The notes under the pieces: model-generated
The model's database searches: none
What the model saw: only the letters and a program-made list of their open reading frames with translations
What the model was told of the DNA's origin: nothing
Shown here: positions 19,791-29,027 of the stretch, piece by piece
Layout: each line of letters begins with the position of its first letter
Numbering within the stretch: position 1 is the first letter of the stretch
Made by a program: the position numbers and the translations under genes
Assembly: GCF_019598945.1 (NCBI RefSeq)
Contig: NZ_CP080598.1
Location: forward strand, 3,968,001 to 4,032,000
Length of the DNA: 64,000 bases
From: Sphaerospermopsis torques-reginae ITEP-024
GTDB taxonomy: Bacteria; Cyanobacteriota; Cyanobacteriia; Cyanobacteriales; Nostocaceae
Reading direction: 5' to 3'

Positions 19791-21947
19791 ATGGCAGAAT
19801 TTGAGAAGTCAATATCCTTTGATGGACGGGATATTCGACTGAAGGTAGGACTGTTAGCCCCCCAAGCGGGTGGGTCGGTGTTGATAGAATCGGGGGATAC
19901 TGCTGTTTTGGTGACAGCTACAAGGTCAGAGGCCAGAGAGGGCGTTGATTTTCTTCCCCTGACGGTAGATTATGAAGAACGACTGTATGCAGCAGGAAGA
20001 ATCCCTGGTGGGATTATGCGTCGTGAAGGTCGTCCACCTGAAAAAGCGATTTTAACTAGCCGTCTGATTGACCGTCCTTTGCGTCCTCTGTTTCCTTCAT
20101 GGTTACGGGATGATTTGCAAATTATTGCTTTCACCCTATCAATGGATGAACAAGTACCGCCTGATGTGTTAGCTGTAACTGGCGCTTCTATCGCTACTCT
20201 CATTGCCCAAATTCCGTTTAATGGACCAATGGCAGCAGTGCGGGTAGGTTTAGTGGGTGATGATTTTATTATTAACCCCACCTATGCGGAGATTGAAGCG
20301 GGAGATTTGGATTTAGTTGTTGCTGGTTCACCTGATGGTGTCATCATGGTGGAAGCAGGAGCAAATCAGTTACCAGAGCGAGATATCATCGAGGCCATTG
20401 ATTTTGGTTACGAAGCAGTGCGGGATTTAATCCAAGCACAGCTAGATTTAGTTGAAGAACTGGGTTTAAAACTCATCCAAGAAGAGCCACCGGAAGTAGA
20501 CCAAACATTAGAAAACTACATCCGCGATCGCGCCAGTGCAGAAATTAAAAAAATATTGGCACAATTTGAGTTAACCAAAAACGAGCGTGATACAGCTTTA
20601 GATGCAGTTAAAGATGAGATCAAGGCTGAAATAGAAGCCCTACCCGAAGAAGATCCGATTCGCGTAGCTGCTACAGCCGATAGTAAAGCACTTGGTAATA
20701 CCTTTAAAGATATCACCAAATACTTTATGCGCCGTCAAATCGTTGAGGATAACGTGCGCGTTGATGGTCGCAAACTAGATGAAGTCCGTCCTATATCTTG
20801 CCAAGTCGGAGTTTTACCCCGTCGTGTACATGGCAGTGGAATATTTAATCGGGGACTAACCCAAGTATTATCTGCTTGTACCCTTGGTACACCAGGCGAT
20901 GCTCAAAATCTCAATGATGATCTACAAATAGATCAATCTAAACGTTACCTGCATCATTACAATTTCCCTCCTTTCTCCGTTGGCGAAACCAAACCAATGC
21001 GTGCGCCGGGAAGAAGAGAAATTGGTCATGGTGCTTTAGCCGAAAGAGCGATTTTACCCGTACTACCGCCAAAAGAACAATTCCCCTACGTGATTCGCGT
21101 AGTTTCAGAAGTGCTTTCTTCCAACGGTTCTACCTCAATGGGTTCAGTTTGCGGTTCTACCCTCGCCCTCATGGATGCGGGTGTACCCATTATCAAACCT
21201 GTCACCGGTGCAGCAATGGGCTTGATTAAGGAAGGCGACGAAGTGCGCGTTCTCACTGATATTCAAGGCATTGAAGACTTTTTGGGAGACATGGACTTCA
21301 AAGTTGCGGGTACTGATACAGGTATCACCGCCTTACAAATGGATATGAAAATATCCGGTTTGTCTCTAGAAGTTATTAAACAAGCTGTAGAACAAGCAAA
21401 AGCAGCCCGCTTGCACATTCTGGAGAAAATGCTCCAGACCATAGATCAACCACGCACCGAAACCTCACCCTTTGCCCCACGTCTGTTGACAATCAAGATT
21501 GATCCAGAAATGATTGGTCTGGTCATTGGACCCGGTGGTAAAACCATCAAAGGAATTACTGAAGAGACAGGTGCAAAAATCGACATTGAGGATAATGGTA
21601 CAGTCACCATTTCCGCAGTCGATGAAGGCAGAGCAAAGAGAGCAAAGAGCATCATTCAAGGCATGACTCGTAAACTCAATGAAGGGGATGTTTACATAGG
21701 TCGTGTAACACGGATTATACCTATTGGTGCATTTGTGGAATTTTTGCCCGGAAAAGAAGGCATGATTCACATTTCTCAACTTGCTGACTATCGTGTTGGT
21801 AAAGTGGAAGATGAAGTAGCCGTTGGTGATGAAGTGATTGTCAAAGTGCGCGAAATTGACAATAAAGGTAGAATTAACCTGACACGCTTGGGTATACACC
21901 CAGATCAAGCTGCTGCTGCGCGGGAAGCTGCCGCCATGAATCGTTAA
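19791..21947 (+). CDS. pnp: Polyribonucleotide nucleotidyltransferase (PNPase)
   Basis: The 718-aa phosphorolytic 3'-5' exoribonuclease also adds heteropolymeric tails in cyanobacteria. Two RNase PH-like domains are visible, beginning near residue 10 ([20 protein letters not shown]) and near residue 325 ([20 protein letters not shown]). The second contains the catalytic ALMDAGVPI region and the [20 protein letters not shown] motif near 500. The KH domain includes [15 protein letters not shown] near 576-590, and the S1 domain carries [20 protein letters not shown] near 625-645. All domains are complete and the length is normal. The gene appears monocistronic. Confidence 0.97.
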   Translation: MAEFEKSISFDGRDIRLKVGLLAPQAGGSVLIESGDTAVLVTATRSEAREGVDFLPLTVDYEERLYAAGRIPGGIMRREGRPPEKAILTSRLIDRPLRPLFPSWLRDDLQIIAFTLSMDEQVPPDVLAVTGASIATLIAQIPFNGPMAAVRVGLVGDDFIINPTYAEIEAGDLDLVVAGSPDGVIMVEAGANQLPERDIIEAIDFGYEAVRDLIQAQLDLVEELGLKLIQEEPPEVDQTLENYIRDRASAEIKKILAQFELTKNERDTALDAVKDEIKAEIEALPEEDPIRVAATADSKALGNTFKDITKYFMRRQIVEDNVRVDGRKLDEVRPISCQVGVLPRRVHGSGIFNRGLTQVLSACTLGTPGDAQNLNDDLQIDQSKRYLHHYNFPPFSVGETKPMRAPGRREIGHGALAERAILPVLPPKEQFPYVIRVVSEVLSSNGSTSMGSVCGSTLALMDAGVPIIKPVTGAAMGLIKEGDEVRVLTDIQGIEDFLGDMDFKVAGTDTGITALQMDMKISGLSLEVIKQAVEQAKAARLHILEKMLQTIDQPRTETSPFAPRLLTIKIDPEMIGLVIGPGGKTIKGITEETGAKIDIEDNGTVTISAVDEGRAKRAKSIIQGMTRKLNEGDVYIGRVTRIIPIGAFVEFLPGKEGMIHISQLADYRVGKVEDEVAVGDEVIVKVREIDNKGRINLTRLGIHPDQAAAAREAAAMNR

Positions 21948-22077
21948 CAACGATTAAGGATTTTAGATTTTGGATTAGAGATCAATCGCAAATCTAAAAT
22001 CCGCGATGCCTTATTTCAGCGGGCATCGCTGTATGATTTTTTAAATTATTTTTGAATAGATATCATGTCTGTTTGGG

Positions 22078-22170
22078 CTGGTGACTGGTGACTGGTGACT
22101 GGGTAATAAATTTTATGTTTCCCAACTCACTATCAACAATTACCTATTACCCATTACCCATTACCCAATT
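22078..22170 (-). repeat. STRR-flanked dispersed element, copy 1 (inverted)
   Basis: A unique core (GGGTAATAAATTTTATGTTT followed by CCCAACTCACTATCAACAAT) is bordered by GGTGACT heptamers on one side and ATTACCC heptamers on the other. It is the reverse complement of 23100-23195 and is related to 35818-35890. Confidence 0.8.
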
Positions 22171-22188
22171 TGTCAATTTCAGAGATTT

Positions 22189-22503
22189 TTGGTACATAAA
22201 AGTTATGTTACCTCAATCCCTCATTGGACACCCAGCATAGTGAGTGCTAAACGTCTACCAGAAACTACCGCCCATGTCAGAATCACCCGCCAATCTTGGC
22301 AACATGGCTTTCTTGAAGGTGATGTCAGCGCCGGCGATTTTGAATGGCATTTTCAATGGCATTTTCGTCGGGGAGAACTATCTGTTAAACCTTCCCAGGG
22401 TCGCGCTTTAATTAAAGAACCTCTCGGCCGCTTTTTAGAAAAACAAGATTATCAATTAGAACCAGGGGGAGATTATGCTTTTACTATTCGCGCAGAACTG
22501 TAA
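22189..22503 (+). CDS. Conserved cyanobacterial protein (DUF3146-like)
   Basis: The product is up to 104 aa, with a compact conserved core from LPETTAHVRITRQSWQHGFL to GGDYAFTIRAEL. It is rich in Trp, His and Phe (EWHFQWHFRRGELSV). I recognise it as the DUF3146 type found in cyanobacteria, with no known function. The first ATG at 22189 lies inside low-quality flanking sequence; the GTG at 22240 would start the protein at SAKRLPETT and may be the true start. It is flanked by inverted copies of an STRR element, one on each side of this gene and the YqgF-like gene. Confidence 0.7.
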   Translation: MVHKSYVTSIPHWTPSIVSAKRLPETTAHVRITRQSWQHGFLEGDVSAGDFEWHFQWHFRRGELSVKPSQGRALIKEPLGRFLEKQDYQLEPGGDYAFTIRAEL

Positions 22504-22627
22504 TCAGTTTAATTACGAGCTTCCCGTTGCAATATCATCTATCTTCTTCTCTTCTTCTCTTATTCCTTCGTGTCCTTCGTGCCTTCGTGGTTCATTCAAT
22601 CAGTATTTTATGGTGGTAAGGGAGTAG

Positions 22628-23065
22628 TTAGTTGTCAGTAATACCACTGGAAGTTAAACGATTTAGGTAGCGTTCAATTAAGAGAATGGCTACTATATCA
22701 TCTATGGGGCGTGGCGGTTGTCGCAAACCTTTTGGTAACAGTTTCGTGAGTCCGGTGGGTGGGAACATTTGCCAATAGCGATCGCGTGCTTCTAGAGTTG
22801 TATAACGCTCATCCACTAACACAATATTTACAGAGGGAATTAATTCCTGATTCAGTTGCTGTTTCCACTTTTTCGCAGTGGTTTGATCTCCCATGACGAT
22901 TAAAGACACAGGAAATCTTTGCCGCAATAAGGAAATTTGGGCGATCGCCTCAACCGCAGGTACAACTTGATGAAAATACAACTGCCGATCCAACCCCATC
23001 ACAGCTACACCACATTTATCTCGACCAGGATCAAAGCCTAAAATTGCAGGTTGTGTATTAGTCAT
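22628..23065 (-). CDS. YqgF/RuvX-like RNase H-fold nuclease
   Basis: The 145-aa product has an RNase H-like fold: AILGFDPGRDKCGVAVMG near residues 7-24 provides the first catalytic Asp, VSLIVMGDQTT the second strand, VLVDERYTTLEARDRYWQ near 82-99 the catalytic Glu region with the ERxTT motif of YqgF, and RPIDDIVAILLIERYL near 120-135 the last Asp. Family members process pre-16S rRNA or resolve Holliday junctions. This is the cyanobacterial side branch, so the exact role is uncertain. It lies downstream of the DUF3084 gene and ntcA on the same strand. Confidence 0.8.
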   Translation of the reverse strand: MTNTQPAILGFDPGRDKCGVAVMGLDRQLYFHQVVPAVEAIAQISLLRQRFPVSLIVMGDQTTAKKWKQQLNQELIPSVNIVLVDERYTTLEARDRYWQMFPPTGLTKLLPKGLRQPPRPIDDIVAILLIERYLNRLTSSGITDN

Positions 23066-23217
23066 AGGGAATAGGGAATAGGGAATAGGGAATAGGTAAT
23101 GGGTAATGGGTAATGGGTAATGGGTAATGGGTAATTGTTGATAGTTAATTGGGAAACATAAAATTTATTACCCAGTCACCAGTCACCAGTCACCAGTCCC
23201 CAGTCACCAATCACCAA
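23066..23217. repeat. Compound STRR arrays with dispersed core, copy 2
   Basis: The block contains about four GGGAATA heptamers, then five GGTAATG heptamers, then the core TTGGGAAACATAAAATTTAT, then CCAGTCA/CCAGTCC heptamers. This fills the whole 152-base gap between the YqgF-like and DUF3084 genes. The core is shared with 22078-22170 (inverted) and 35818-35890. Confidence 0.85.
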
Positions 23218-24714
23218 TCATGTGCTAAAAATAATTTGTCCATTGGATATTGCTACTAACTTGACTCTCAAGGGACCAGCTGTATAGGTATCCTCAGCGG
23301 CTATGGCTTTAATTTCCAAAGGTTGTTCAGATTGTTGCAATTGGGCAAAAAAGCGCAGAAAAGTTCCATCTACCTGCACTGTTTCCACAATACCAGCATT
23401 GCGGGCGCGAAATTGAGAAGCAGAAATTAGTAAATCTAGCCGTTGCCGTAATTGATATGATGTCATAGTTTTCATATCAGCAGAGGTTGTAGCTAAAACT
23501 TCACCTGCGGAGAATACCAGTTGATTGGGCATGGCATCAGCAAAAAATTCTATCTGTTTTTCTCCTCTGACATAATTACCCGCAGAAAAAATTCGCACTA
23601 CATATTCTCTGCCATCTTGAATTTTCTTGATCAGTTGTTCAACTCTCTCTTGGGTAACACGCAATAATTCTGCATTTCCCGGATTTGTTCCCGGTTCACT
23701 TAATTGGATGTTGGCATTGCGGTTAGCTTCTTGCAAAATTTGGACTACTACTTCACCAGCAGCAGTAGGTTTATCGACACGAACTACTCCAGCAGCCAAA
23801 ACTTGCCCACGAACTAAGGCCAATTTACCCAAACGCAGGTCACGATAAGACTGGTAATATTTTTCTAGCCTTGCTACTTCCTGCTCTAAATATTGTCGCT
23901 GATTTTCTAATTCTTTGAGCCGAGCTTCTCTAGTGGCAATTACTTGTTCTCGTTTTTTAATTTCTAAATTGCGATTTTGAATGAGTTTATCTAAATTAGC
24001 GATTTTTTGATCGCGCTGTTTAATAACTTCTTGCCGATTAGCAAGTTCACGATCGCGTTTTTCAATTGCTGTCTTAGCTTCGTCAATGGCTTTTTTCGCT
24101 TCAGCATACAGTCGCTGACGTTCTGCCCTCAACTCTTGCACTGCTGTCTGCAATGCCTGACGCTGTTGATAAAGGTTTTCTAGTTCATTTATAGCTTGTC
24201 TATACTGAATTACTACTTCACCGAGTCGGCTTTGAGTGCCTTGAAGTTGGGCTTGAGTTTTAGCTTGTTGGCTAATAGTGCGATTGAGTTGAGCTTGGGT
24301 GATCCGTTGTTTGGCATTCGCCGCTTGTAGAGACTGATTAATTTTCTGTAAATCTTGCTGTGCTTGAGCTTGTTCTTTCCTCGCTTGAATTAACTGATTT
24401 TCTACCTCAGTTTTTTGGGTTTCGGCAATTTTTAATTGTTCTCGCTTGTTTCTTAGGTCTTTTTGAATATCCTCTAACTCAAACACTCCTTTCCGCAAAC
24501 CTTCATCAGCAGCAAATAAAATTGCTAAAGTTGAGGCGGAAATTACACCACCCGTAAAAATAGTTACGAGTACCGCCGTGTTTTTGGGACGCAGATTGAA
24601 TAAAGAGAGGCGTGCCTTGCCTACTTTAGTGCCAATGCGATCGCCCACAGTGGCAATCACGCCCCCCAGAATTAAAATTGCTGCTATCAGGATGTACCCG
24701 GTGGCCATCTTCAA
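23218..24714 (-). CDS. DUF3084 membrane protein with long coiled coil
   Basis: The 498-aa cyanobacterial protein has two N-terminal membrane segments, GYILIAAILILGGVIATVGD near residues 5-24 and VLVTIFTGGVISASTLAILF near 48-67. A long coiled coil follows (about 75-290, very rich in Gln, Glu, Lys and Ala). The C-terminal globular domain (about 295-498) matches DUF3084 (KLALVRGQVLAAGVVRVDKP). The family may act at the cell envelope but the role is unproven. Its location immediately downstream of ntcA is shared by many cyanobacteria as far as I recall. The second Met at codon 3 (MATGYILI) may be the true start. Confidence 0.85.
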   Translation of the reverse strand: MKMATGYILIAAILILGGVIATVGDRIGTKVGKARLSLFNLRPKNTAVLVTIFTGGVISASTLAILFAADEGLRKGVFELEDIQKDLRNKREQLKIAETQKTEVENQLIQARKEQAQAQQDLQKINQSLQAANAKQRITQAQLNRTISQQAKTQAQLQGTQSRLGEVVIQYRQAINELENLYQQRQALQTAVQELRAERQRLYAEAKKAIDEAKTAIEKRDRELANRQEVIKQRDQKIANLDKLIQNRNLEIKKREQVIATREARLKELENQRQYLEQEVARLEKYYQSYRDLRLGKLALVRGQVLAAGVVRVDKPTAAGEVVVQILQEANRNANIQLSEPGTNPGNAELLRVTQERVEQLIKKIQDGREYVVRIFSAGNYVRGEKQIEFFADAMPNQLVFSAGEVLATTSADMKTMTSYQLRQRLDLLISASQFRARNAGIVETVQVDGTFLRFFAQLQQSEQPLEIKAIAAEDTYTAGPLRVKLVAISNGQIIFST

Positions 24715-24887
24715 CTACCGCCAGAAATGCTTCCAGATACAGCCTACTACTTTCAACCATTGTCTGTGGGGGAAAGAAGATTGGCAAAAGCAGAATTTAG
24801 TCAATTTTTCAATTACCTCCGATTGCGGGTATTTTTTTCCAAACACAACTTCAATACAACTTGTACCAACTTTCCCCCCAACAGATT

Positions 24888-25559
24888 TTAAGTAAATTGC
24901 TTACTTAATGTGACAGGTTTATGCACAGTAATCTTTTTCTTGTGGATGGAGATCATTTTTTTCTCGCGTAAATCGCCAAGCAATCTGGTGACTGTAACGC
25001 GAGTAGAACCAATTGCTTCAGCGATCGCCTGATGGGATAGCTTCAAATCAATGGTAATGCCATCTGCACAGGGTACACCAAAATCCCGACAGAGAATTAA
25101 CAAAAAACTGATCAACCGAGAACCCATATCTCGATGAGCAAGGGTTTCAATCATCATCTCTGTTTGCAGAATCCGCGAAGATAGTCCCCGCAGCATTAAC
25201 ATTGATAATTCTGGATTTTCCTTGAGTGCTTGCTCTACTTGTTCAATTGGGGCAGAAAGTAATTCTACCGCCGTAAAGGCAACTGCATGATAGAACCTAT
25301 CTGACTTATTACCCGTTAGCAATGACAACACGCCAAAAACACTATTTTCCCGTAGCAATGCTACCGTTATTTCTTCTCCTGCTTCATATACCCTGGAAAG
25401 TTTCACAGCACCCTTGAGAAGAAAATAAACTCGTTCGGCGGGATCGCCGGGAAAAAAGATCGTTTTGTTGCGTTCAAACGTCTCCACAACTGGCGGAAAT
25501 GCTCCAGTTGCCATCTGACGAAAAACATTTGCTAGGGCTTTATCTTGTGTCACGATCAT
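24888..25559 (-). CDS. ntcA: Global nitrogen regulator NtcA (CRP family)
   Basis: The 223-aa protein is close to textbook NtcA. The cyclic-nucleotide-like effector domain ([20 protein letters not shown] near 34-53) binds 2-oxoglutarate rather than cAMP. The helix-turn-helix near 170-195 contains [20 protein letters not shown], which reads GTA-N8-TAC sites. It activates nitrogen assimilation and, in heterocystous strains, heterocyst differentiation, together with PipX and PII. The start at 25559 ([13 protein letters not shown]) is chosen over 25577 because GGGAAGGGAG lies just upstream of it and it matches the known N-terminus. An obvious NtcA site was not found in its own upstream gap. The complete sequence and normal length leave little doubt. 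Confidence 0.97.
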   Translation of the reverse strand: MIVTQDKALANVFRQMATGAFPPVVETFERNKTIFFPGDPAERVYFLLKGAVKLSRVYEAGEEITVALLRENSVFGVLSLLTGNKSDRFYHAVAFTAVELLSAPIEQVEQALKENPELSMLMLRGLSSRILQTEMMIETLAHRDMGSRLISFLLILCRDFGVPCADGITIDLKLSHQAIAEAIGSTRVTVTRLLGDLREKKMISIHKKKITVHKPVTLSKQFT

Positions 25560-26042
25560 CTCCCTTCCCCTACCCAATGCCGGAAAAACAAAAACTGATT
25601 ACCTAAGAATACATCTGAAAATTCAATAAAGCACCGTCAACCTTTTTGTTTTTTCCTATACTCAAATTTCTCATTTTATCTTTATTTGTTGATCATGATA
25701 CCCAATTTTTGTTATTTTTAGCCCAGAATTGTTGATCAGTCGTTTATCAAACTGAACTATAAAGGTTTTTTTGCAGAAAAATTTGCAATATCTTTATAAC
25801 TTCTTAAACAATTACAGCAGGAGACAGGAGTCAGGAGTCAGGAGTAAAACTCTCTTTCTGTCTATGTTTCAAGCTAGATGCTGTACCTCATTGATCTGCA
25901 ATCTGCTTTATCGTAAATTTTTGGCTTACAACACCCAAACGAATGATAATTTTGAAAATCCCCTACCTAACTCAGTAAAAATAGGGTCAGATTCTAGTAT
26001 GGTTATATATACTCCTAATGATTGATCACATTGACTATTTCT
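25560..26042. other. Divergent promoter region ntcA / fabI
   Basis: This 483-base AT-rich gap must hold the start sites of both genes. It contains a short STRR patch (CAGGAGTCAGGAGTCAGGAG near 25823-25845) and a GTTGATCATGATAC palindromic patch near 25688-25700. An 84-codon plus-strand frame here crosses the repeat and looks non-coding. Confidence 0.5.
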
Positions 26043-26819
26043 ATGCTGAATCTGTCCGGTAAAAATGCCTTAGTCACGGGTATTGCCAATAATCGCTCCA
26101 TTGCCTGGGGTATTGCTCAACAACTACACCAAGCTGGTGCTAACTTGGGCATTACCTATTTGCCAGATGAAAAAGGCAAATTCGAGAAAAAAGTCTCAGA
26201 ATTAGTCGAACCTCTCCAACCTAGCTTATTTCTTCCCTGTAACGTTGAAAACGAGGAACAAATTCAAGCCACTTTTGAAACTGTCCGTGATCAATGGGGT
26301 AAATTAGACATCCTCATTCACTGTCTGGCTTTTGCTAACAAAGAAGATTTAAGCGGAGATTTTAGCAAAACCTCCCGTTCCGGTTTTAATAAAGCTTTGG
26401 AAGTTAGCACTTATTCACTGATTCAGTTAAGCGGTGCTGCCAAACCTTTGATGACTCAAGGCGGTAGTATTGTTACTCTCTCCTATTTAGGTGCTGTGCG
26501 AGCTATCCCTAACTATAACATCATGGGTGTAGCTAAAGCTGGATTAGAAGCTAGTGTTCGTTACTTAGCAGCAGAACTGGGTCCCCAAAATATTCGCGTT
26601 AATGGTATTTCCGCAGGTCCCATCCGCACTTTGGCATCTTCAGCAGTAGGCGGCATTTTAGATATGATTCATCATGTTGAGGCAATCGCACCCCTGCGTC
26701 GCACCGTTACACAATTAGAAGTAGGTAATACAGCCACTTTCTTGTGTAGTGATTTATCTAGCGGCATTACTGGTCAAATCCTGTATGTAGATGCAGGATA
26801 TGAAATGATGGGAATGTAA
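26043..26819 (+). CDS. fabI: Enoyl-[acyl-carrier-protein] reductase (NADH)
   Basis: It catalyses the last reduction of each fatty-acid elongation cycle. From ATG 26043 (MLNLSGKNALVTGIANNRSI) the 258-aa length is normal; an upstream ATG at 26022 adds seven unlikely residues. The FabI-type nucleotide motif GIANNRSIAWGIAQ is present near 14-27. The catalytic Tyr and Lys are in YNIMGVAKAGLEASVRYLAA near 158-177 (Y-x6-K). The substrate loop region SAGPIRTLASSA near 190-205 is intact. hisB follows on the same strand after 98 bases of heptamer repeats. Confidence 0.96.
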   Translation: MLNLSGKNALVTGIANNRSIAWGIAQQLHQAGANLGITYLPDEKGKFEKKVSELVEPLQPSLFLPCNVENEEQIQATFETVRDQWGKLDILIHCLAFANKEDLSGDFSKTSRSGFNKALEVSTYSLIQLSGAAKPLMTQGGSIVTLSYLGAVRAIPNYNIMGVAKAGLEASVRYLAAELGPQNIRVNGISAGPIRTLASSAVGGILDMIHHVEAIAPLRRTVTQLEVGNTATFLCSDLSSGITGQILYVDAGYEMMGM

Positions 26820-26821
26820 TA

Positions 26822-26850
26822 GGTGACAGGTGACAGGTGACAGGTGACAG
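26822..26850. repeat. STRR heptamer array (AGGTGAC)
   Basis: Four tandem AGGTGAC copies begin directly after the fabI stop codon. CCAATCA heptamers follow at 26872-26900, and CTAATGA at 26905-26925 abuts the hisB start. Confidence 0.85.
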
Positions 26851-26917
26851 AAAGCAGGGTAAAGTTAATAGCCCAATCACCAATCACTAATCACCAATAA
26901 CGAATGACTAATGACTA

Positions 26918-27514
26918 ATGACTAACAACCGCATTGCTACAGTTAAGCGTACTACTGGGGAAACTGATGTCCAAGTAACCATTAATATTGATGGTACAGG
27001 CATCTGCAAAGCTAACACGGGTATTCCCTTTTTAGATCACATGATCCATCAAATCGCCTCTCATGGTTTATTTGATTTGGATATTCAAGCTAAAGGTGAC
27101 TGGGAAATTGATGATCACCACACTAATGAAGATGTGGGTATTACCTTGGGTCAAGCTTTACATCAAGCACTAGGTAATAAAAAGGGCATTGTCCGCTTTG
27201 GTAATTTCCTTGCACCCCTAGATGAAGCTTTGATTCAGGTGGCTTTGGACTTTTCTGGCAGACCTCATCTCAGTTATGGTTTAGACATTCCTACTCAAAG
27301 AGTGGGAACTTATGACACCCAACTGGTGCGGGAATTTTTTGTGGCGTTGGTGAATCACAGTCAAATGACCTTACATATTCGCCAACTTGATGGTATTAAT
27401 TCTCATCATATTATTGAAGCAACTTTTAAAGCCTTTGCGAGAGCGATGCGGATGGCAGTAGAAATCGATCCTCGTCGTGCTGAGACTATTCCTAGTTCCA
27501 AAGGTGTGCTATAA
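26918..27514 (+). CDS. hisB: Imidazoleglycerol-phosphate dehydratase
   Basis: It catalyses the dehydration of imidazole glycerol phosphate in histidine biosynthesis. The 198-aa product is the monofunctional form without the phosphatase domain. Metal-binding histidine motifs are intact: [13 protein letters not shown] near 39-51, [11 protein letters not shown] near 67-77, and [16 protein letters not shown] near 162-177. The ATG at 26918 lies within an ACTAATG heptamer run, so the first residues and the ribosome-binding region are shaped by the repeat. hisD is elsewhere in the window at 52596. Confidence 0.96.
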   Translation: MTNNRIATVKRTTGETDVQVTINIDGTGICKANTGIPFLDHMIHQIASHGLFDLDIQAKGDWEIDDHHTNEDVGITLGQALHQALGNKKGIVRFGNFLAPLDEALIQVALDFSGRPHLSYGLDIPTQRVGTYDTQLVREFFVALVNHSQMTLHIRQLDGINSHHIIEATFKAFARAMRMAVEIDPRRAETIPSSKGVL

Positions 27515-27659
27515 GTTACTACTGGTAGTGTAAGAAGGTAGTGTAAGAAAGCTATTCTCTTGGCGATAATTGACACTACAATATAGTCATGTTTATTATC
27601 ATGCTACCTTTTAACTTGTAATCAATCGCACCCAGTCGGTAATTGGTAATTGAAACAAG

Positions 27660-28634
27660 ATGAATTCTGTTGCAGACACATCCGCTCCTCAACTGAATCC
27701 TGTAGATCAGCCTCCAGTAGTCCTGACTTCTGAGTTGCGAAAAGTTTATCGCACGGGTTTTTGGCTGAATCAAAAAGTCGTATCTCTCAAAAGTTGTTCT
27801 TTACAAGTTTACCCAGGTGAAACCTTTGGTTTATTGGGTCCCAATGGTGCTGGTAAAACCACTCTGTTAAAACTTTTGCTGGGAATTATTCGCCCTTCTG
27901 CTGGCAGGGGATTATTATTAGGTAAGCCATTGGGCGATCGCTCTGTAAAACAGCGTATTGGTTACTTACCAGAAAATCCCTATTTATACGACTATCTCAC
28001 CGGCTGGGAATTTCTGGAATTAGCTGCTGGTTTATTTCAAATACCTCAAAAGGTGCAACGTCAACGCATTCCCGAACTGTTAGAGTTAGTCGGGTTATCC
28101 CAAACTGATGCTCGCAAAAAGCTAATGCGTCGTTATTCTAAAGGAATGCTTCAACGAGTTGGTATGGCTCAGGCATTAATTAATGACCCAAAATTGGTAT
28201 TTTTAGATGAGCCAATGTCTGGACTTGATCCCTTGGGACGTTACCAAATGCGAGAAATTATTCTCTCACTCAAAAAAGCTGGAAAGACAATATTTTTCAA
28301 CAGTCATGTTTTGAGTGAAGTAGAACAAATTTGCGATCGCATTGCTATCCTGGCTAAAGGAGAATTAATTTGTGCTGGTTCTCTCAATGAACTTTTAGGT
28401 ACAGAGAATACATATCATGTTAAAGGTCAAGGAGGCGATACAGAAGTTCTGAATAAAAGAATACTTGATTTGCAATTTGAACCTGATGGTACTTGGCACG
28501 GTATTTTACAAGAAGATTACTATGATTTTCTAGCCAGTCTCCGATTAATGGGTGGCAAAATTATGACTATGAACTTAACTCGTCAATCTTTAGAAGAGTT
28601 CTTTATTCAACAAATACAAAAACAAAATCAGTAA
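27660..28634 (+). CDS. ABC transporter ATP-binding protein
   Basis: The 324-aa ATPase subunit has Walker A LLGPNGAGKTTLLKLLLG near 58-75, the signature RYSKGMLQRVGMAQAL near 158-173, Walker B KLVFLDEPMSGLDPLG near 178-193 and the H-loop FFNSHVLSEVEQICDR near 211-226. The C-terminal 80 residues form the extra domain seen in the CcmA/DRA-type exporters (SLEEFFIQQI tail). No permease gene follows in the same direction, so the membrane partner is outside this locus or absent. The substrate is unknown. The start is ATG 27660, with no strong ribosome-binding site. Confidence 0.9.
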   Translation: MNSVADTSAPQLNPVDQPPVVLTSELRKVYRTGFWLNQKVVSLKSCSLQVYPGETFGLLGPNGAGKTTLLKLLLGIIRPSAGRGLLLGKPLGDRSVKQRIGYLPENPYLYDYLTGWEFLELAAGLFQIPQKVQRQRIPELLELVGLSQTDARKKLMRRYSKGMLQRVGMAQALINDPKLVFLDEPMSGLDPLGRYQMREIILSLKKAGKTIFFNSHVLSEVEQICDRIAILAKGELICAGSLNELLGTENTYHVKGQGGDTEVLNKRILDLQFEPDGTWHGILQEDYYDFLASLRLMGGKIMTMNLTRQSLEEFFIQQIQKQNQ

Positions 28635-28648
28635 TAATTCAGGATTCA

Positions 28649-28677
28649 GTACATACGTTCCGTGGTAACGTTTGTAC
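28649..28677 (+). terminator. Hairpin after the ABC transporter gene
   Basis: GTACA-T-ACGTT pairs with AACGT-T-TGTAC around CCGTGGT, 14 bases beyond the stop. There is no T-tract, so it may be a processing or stability hairpin. The remaining gap to 29027 holds AT-rich sequence with nothing else recognised. Confidence 0.45.
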
Positions 28678-29027
28678 AAGATTCAGGAGCTTCTTCTGTT
28701 TCCTAAATGCTGATCCCTACATTGTGTAAACACTTGCTTTTATAACTGACAAGTAACTTAAATCATGTAGGGCTAATTACTGGTAATAACTTGTAATAAA
28801 ATTTCTTCTATTCCCTAAACCCTATAAAATATGATTCTTCACTATTGACGAATTTGAAAAAACTTGCTGTAATCGTTAACAATTAGATGATATGTCCGAG
28901 TTTTAATTTAAATTAAGTTAACTAAAAATTCAGAATACATAATCAAATTATATCCTGAAAATCATAGTTAATCAGGAAAATAAGGATGTTAGGGAACTTG
29001 AATAATTAACTATAGTCAACGTTAAAA

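Noticed and set aside
25560-25760. NtcA autoregulatory site (GTA-N8-TAC) upstream of ntcA
   Set aside because: No convincing match was found by reading; absence is not certain without a scan.
25771-26025. 84-codon frame before fabI
   Set aside because: It runs through a CAGGAGT repeat, has no ribosome-binding site and no protein-like pattern.
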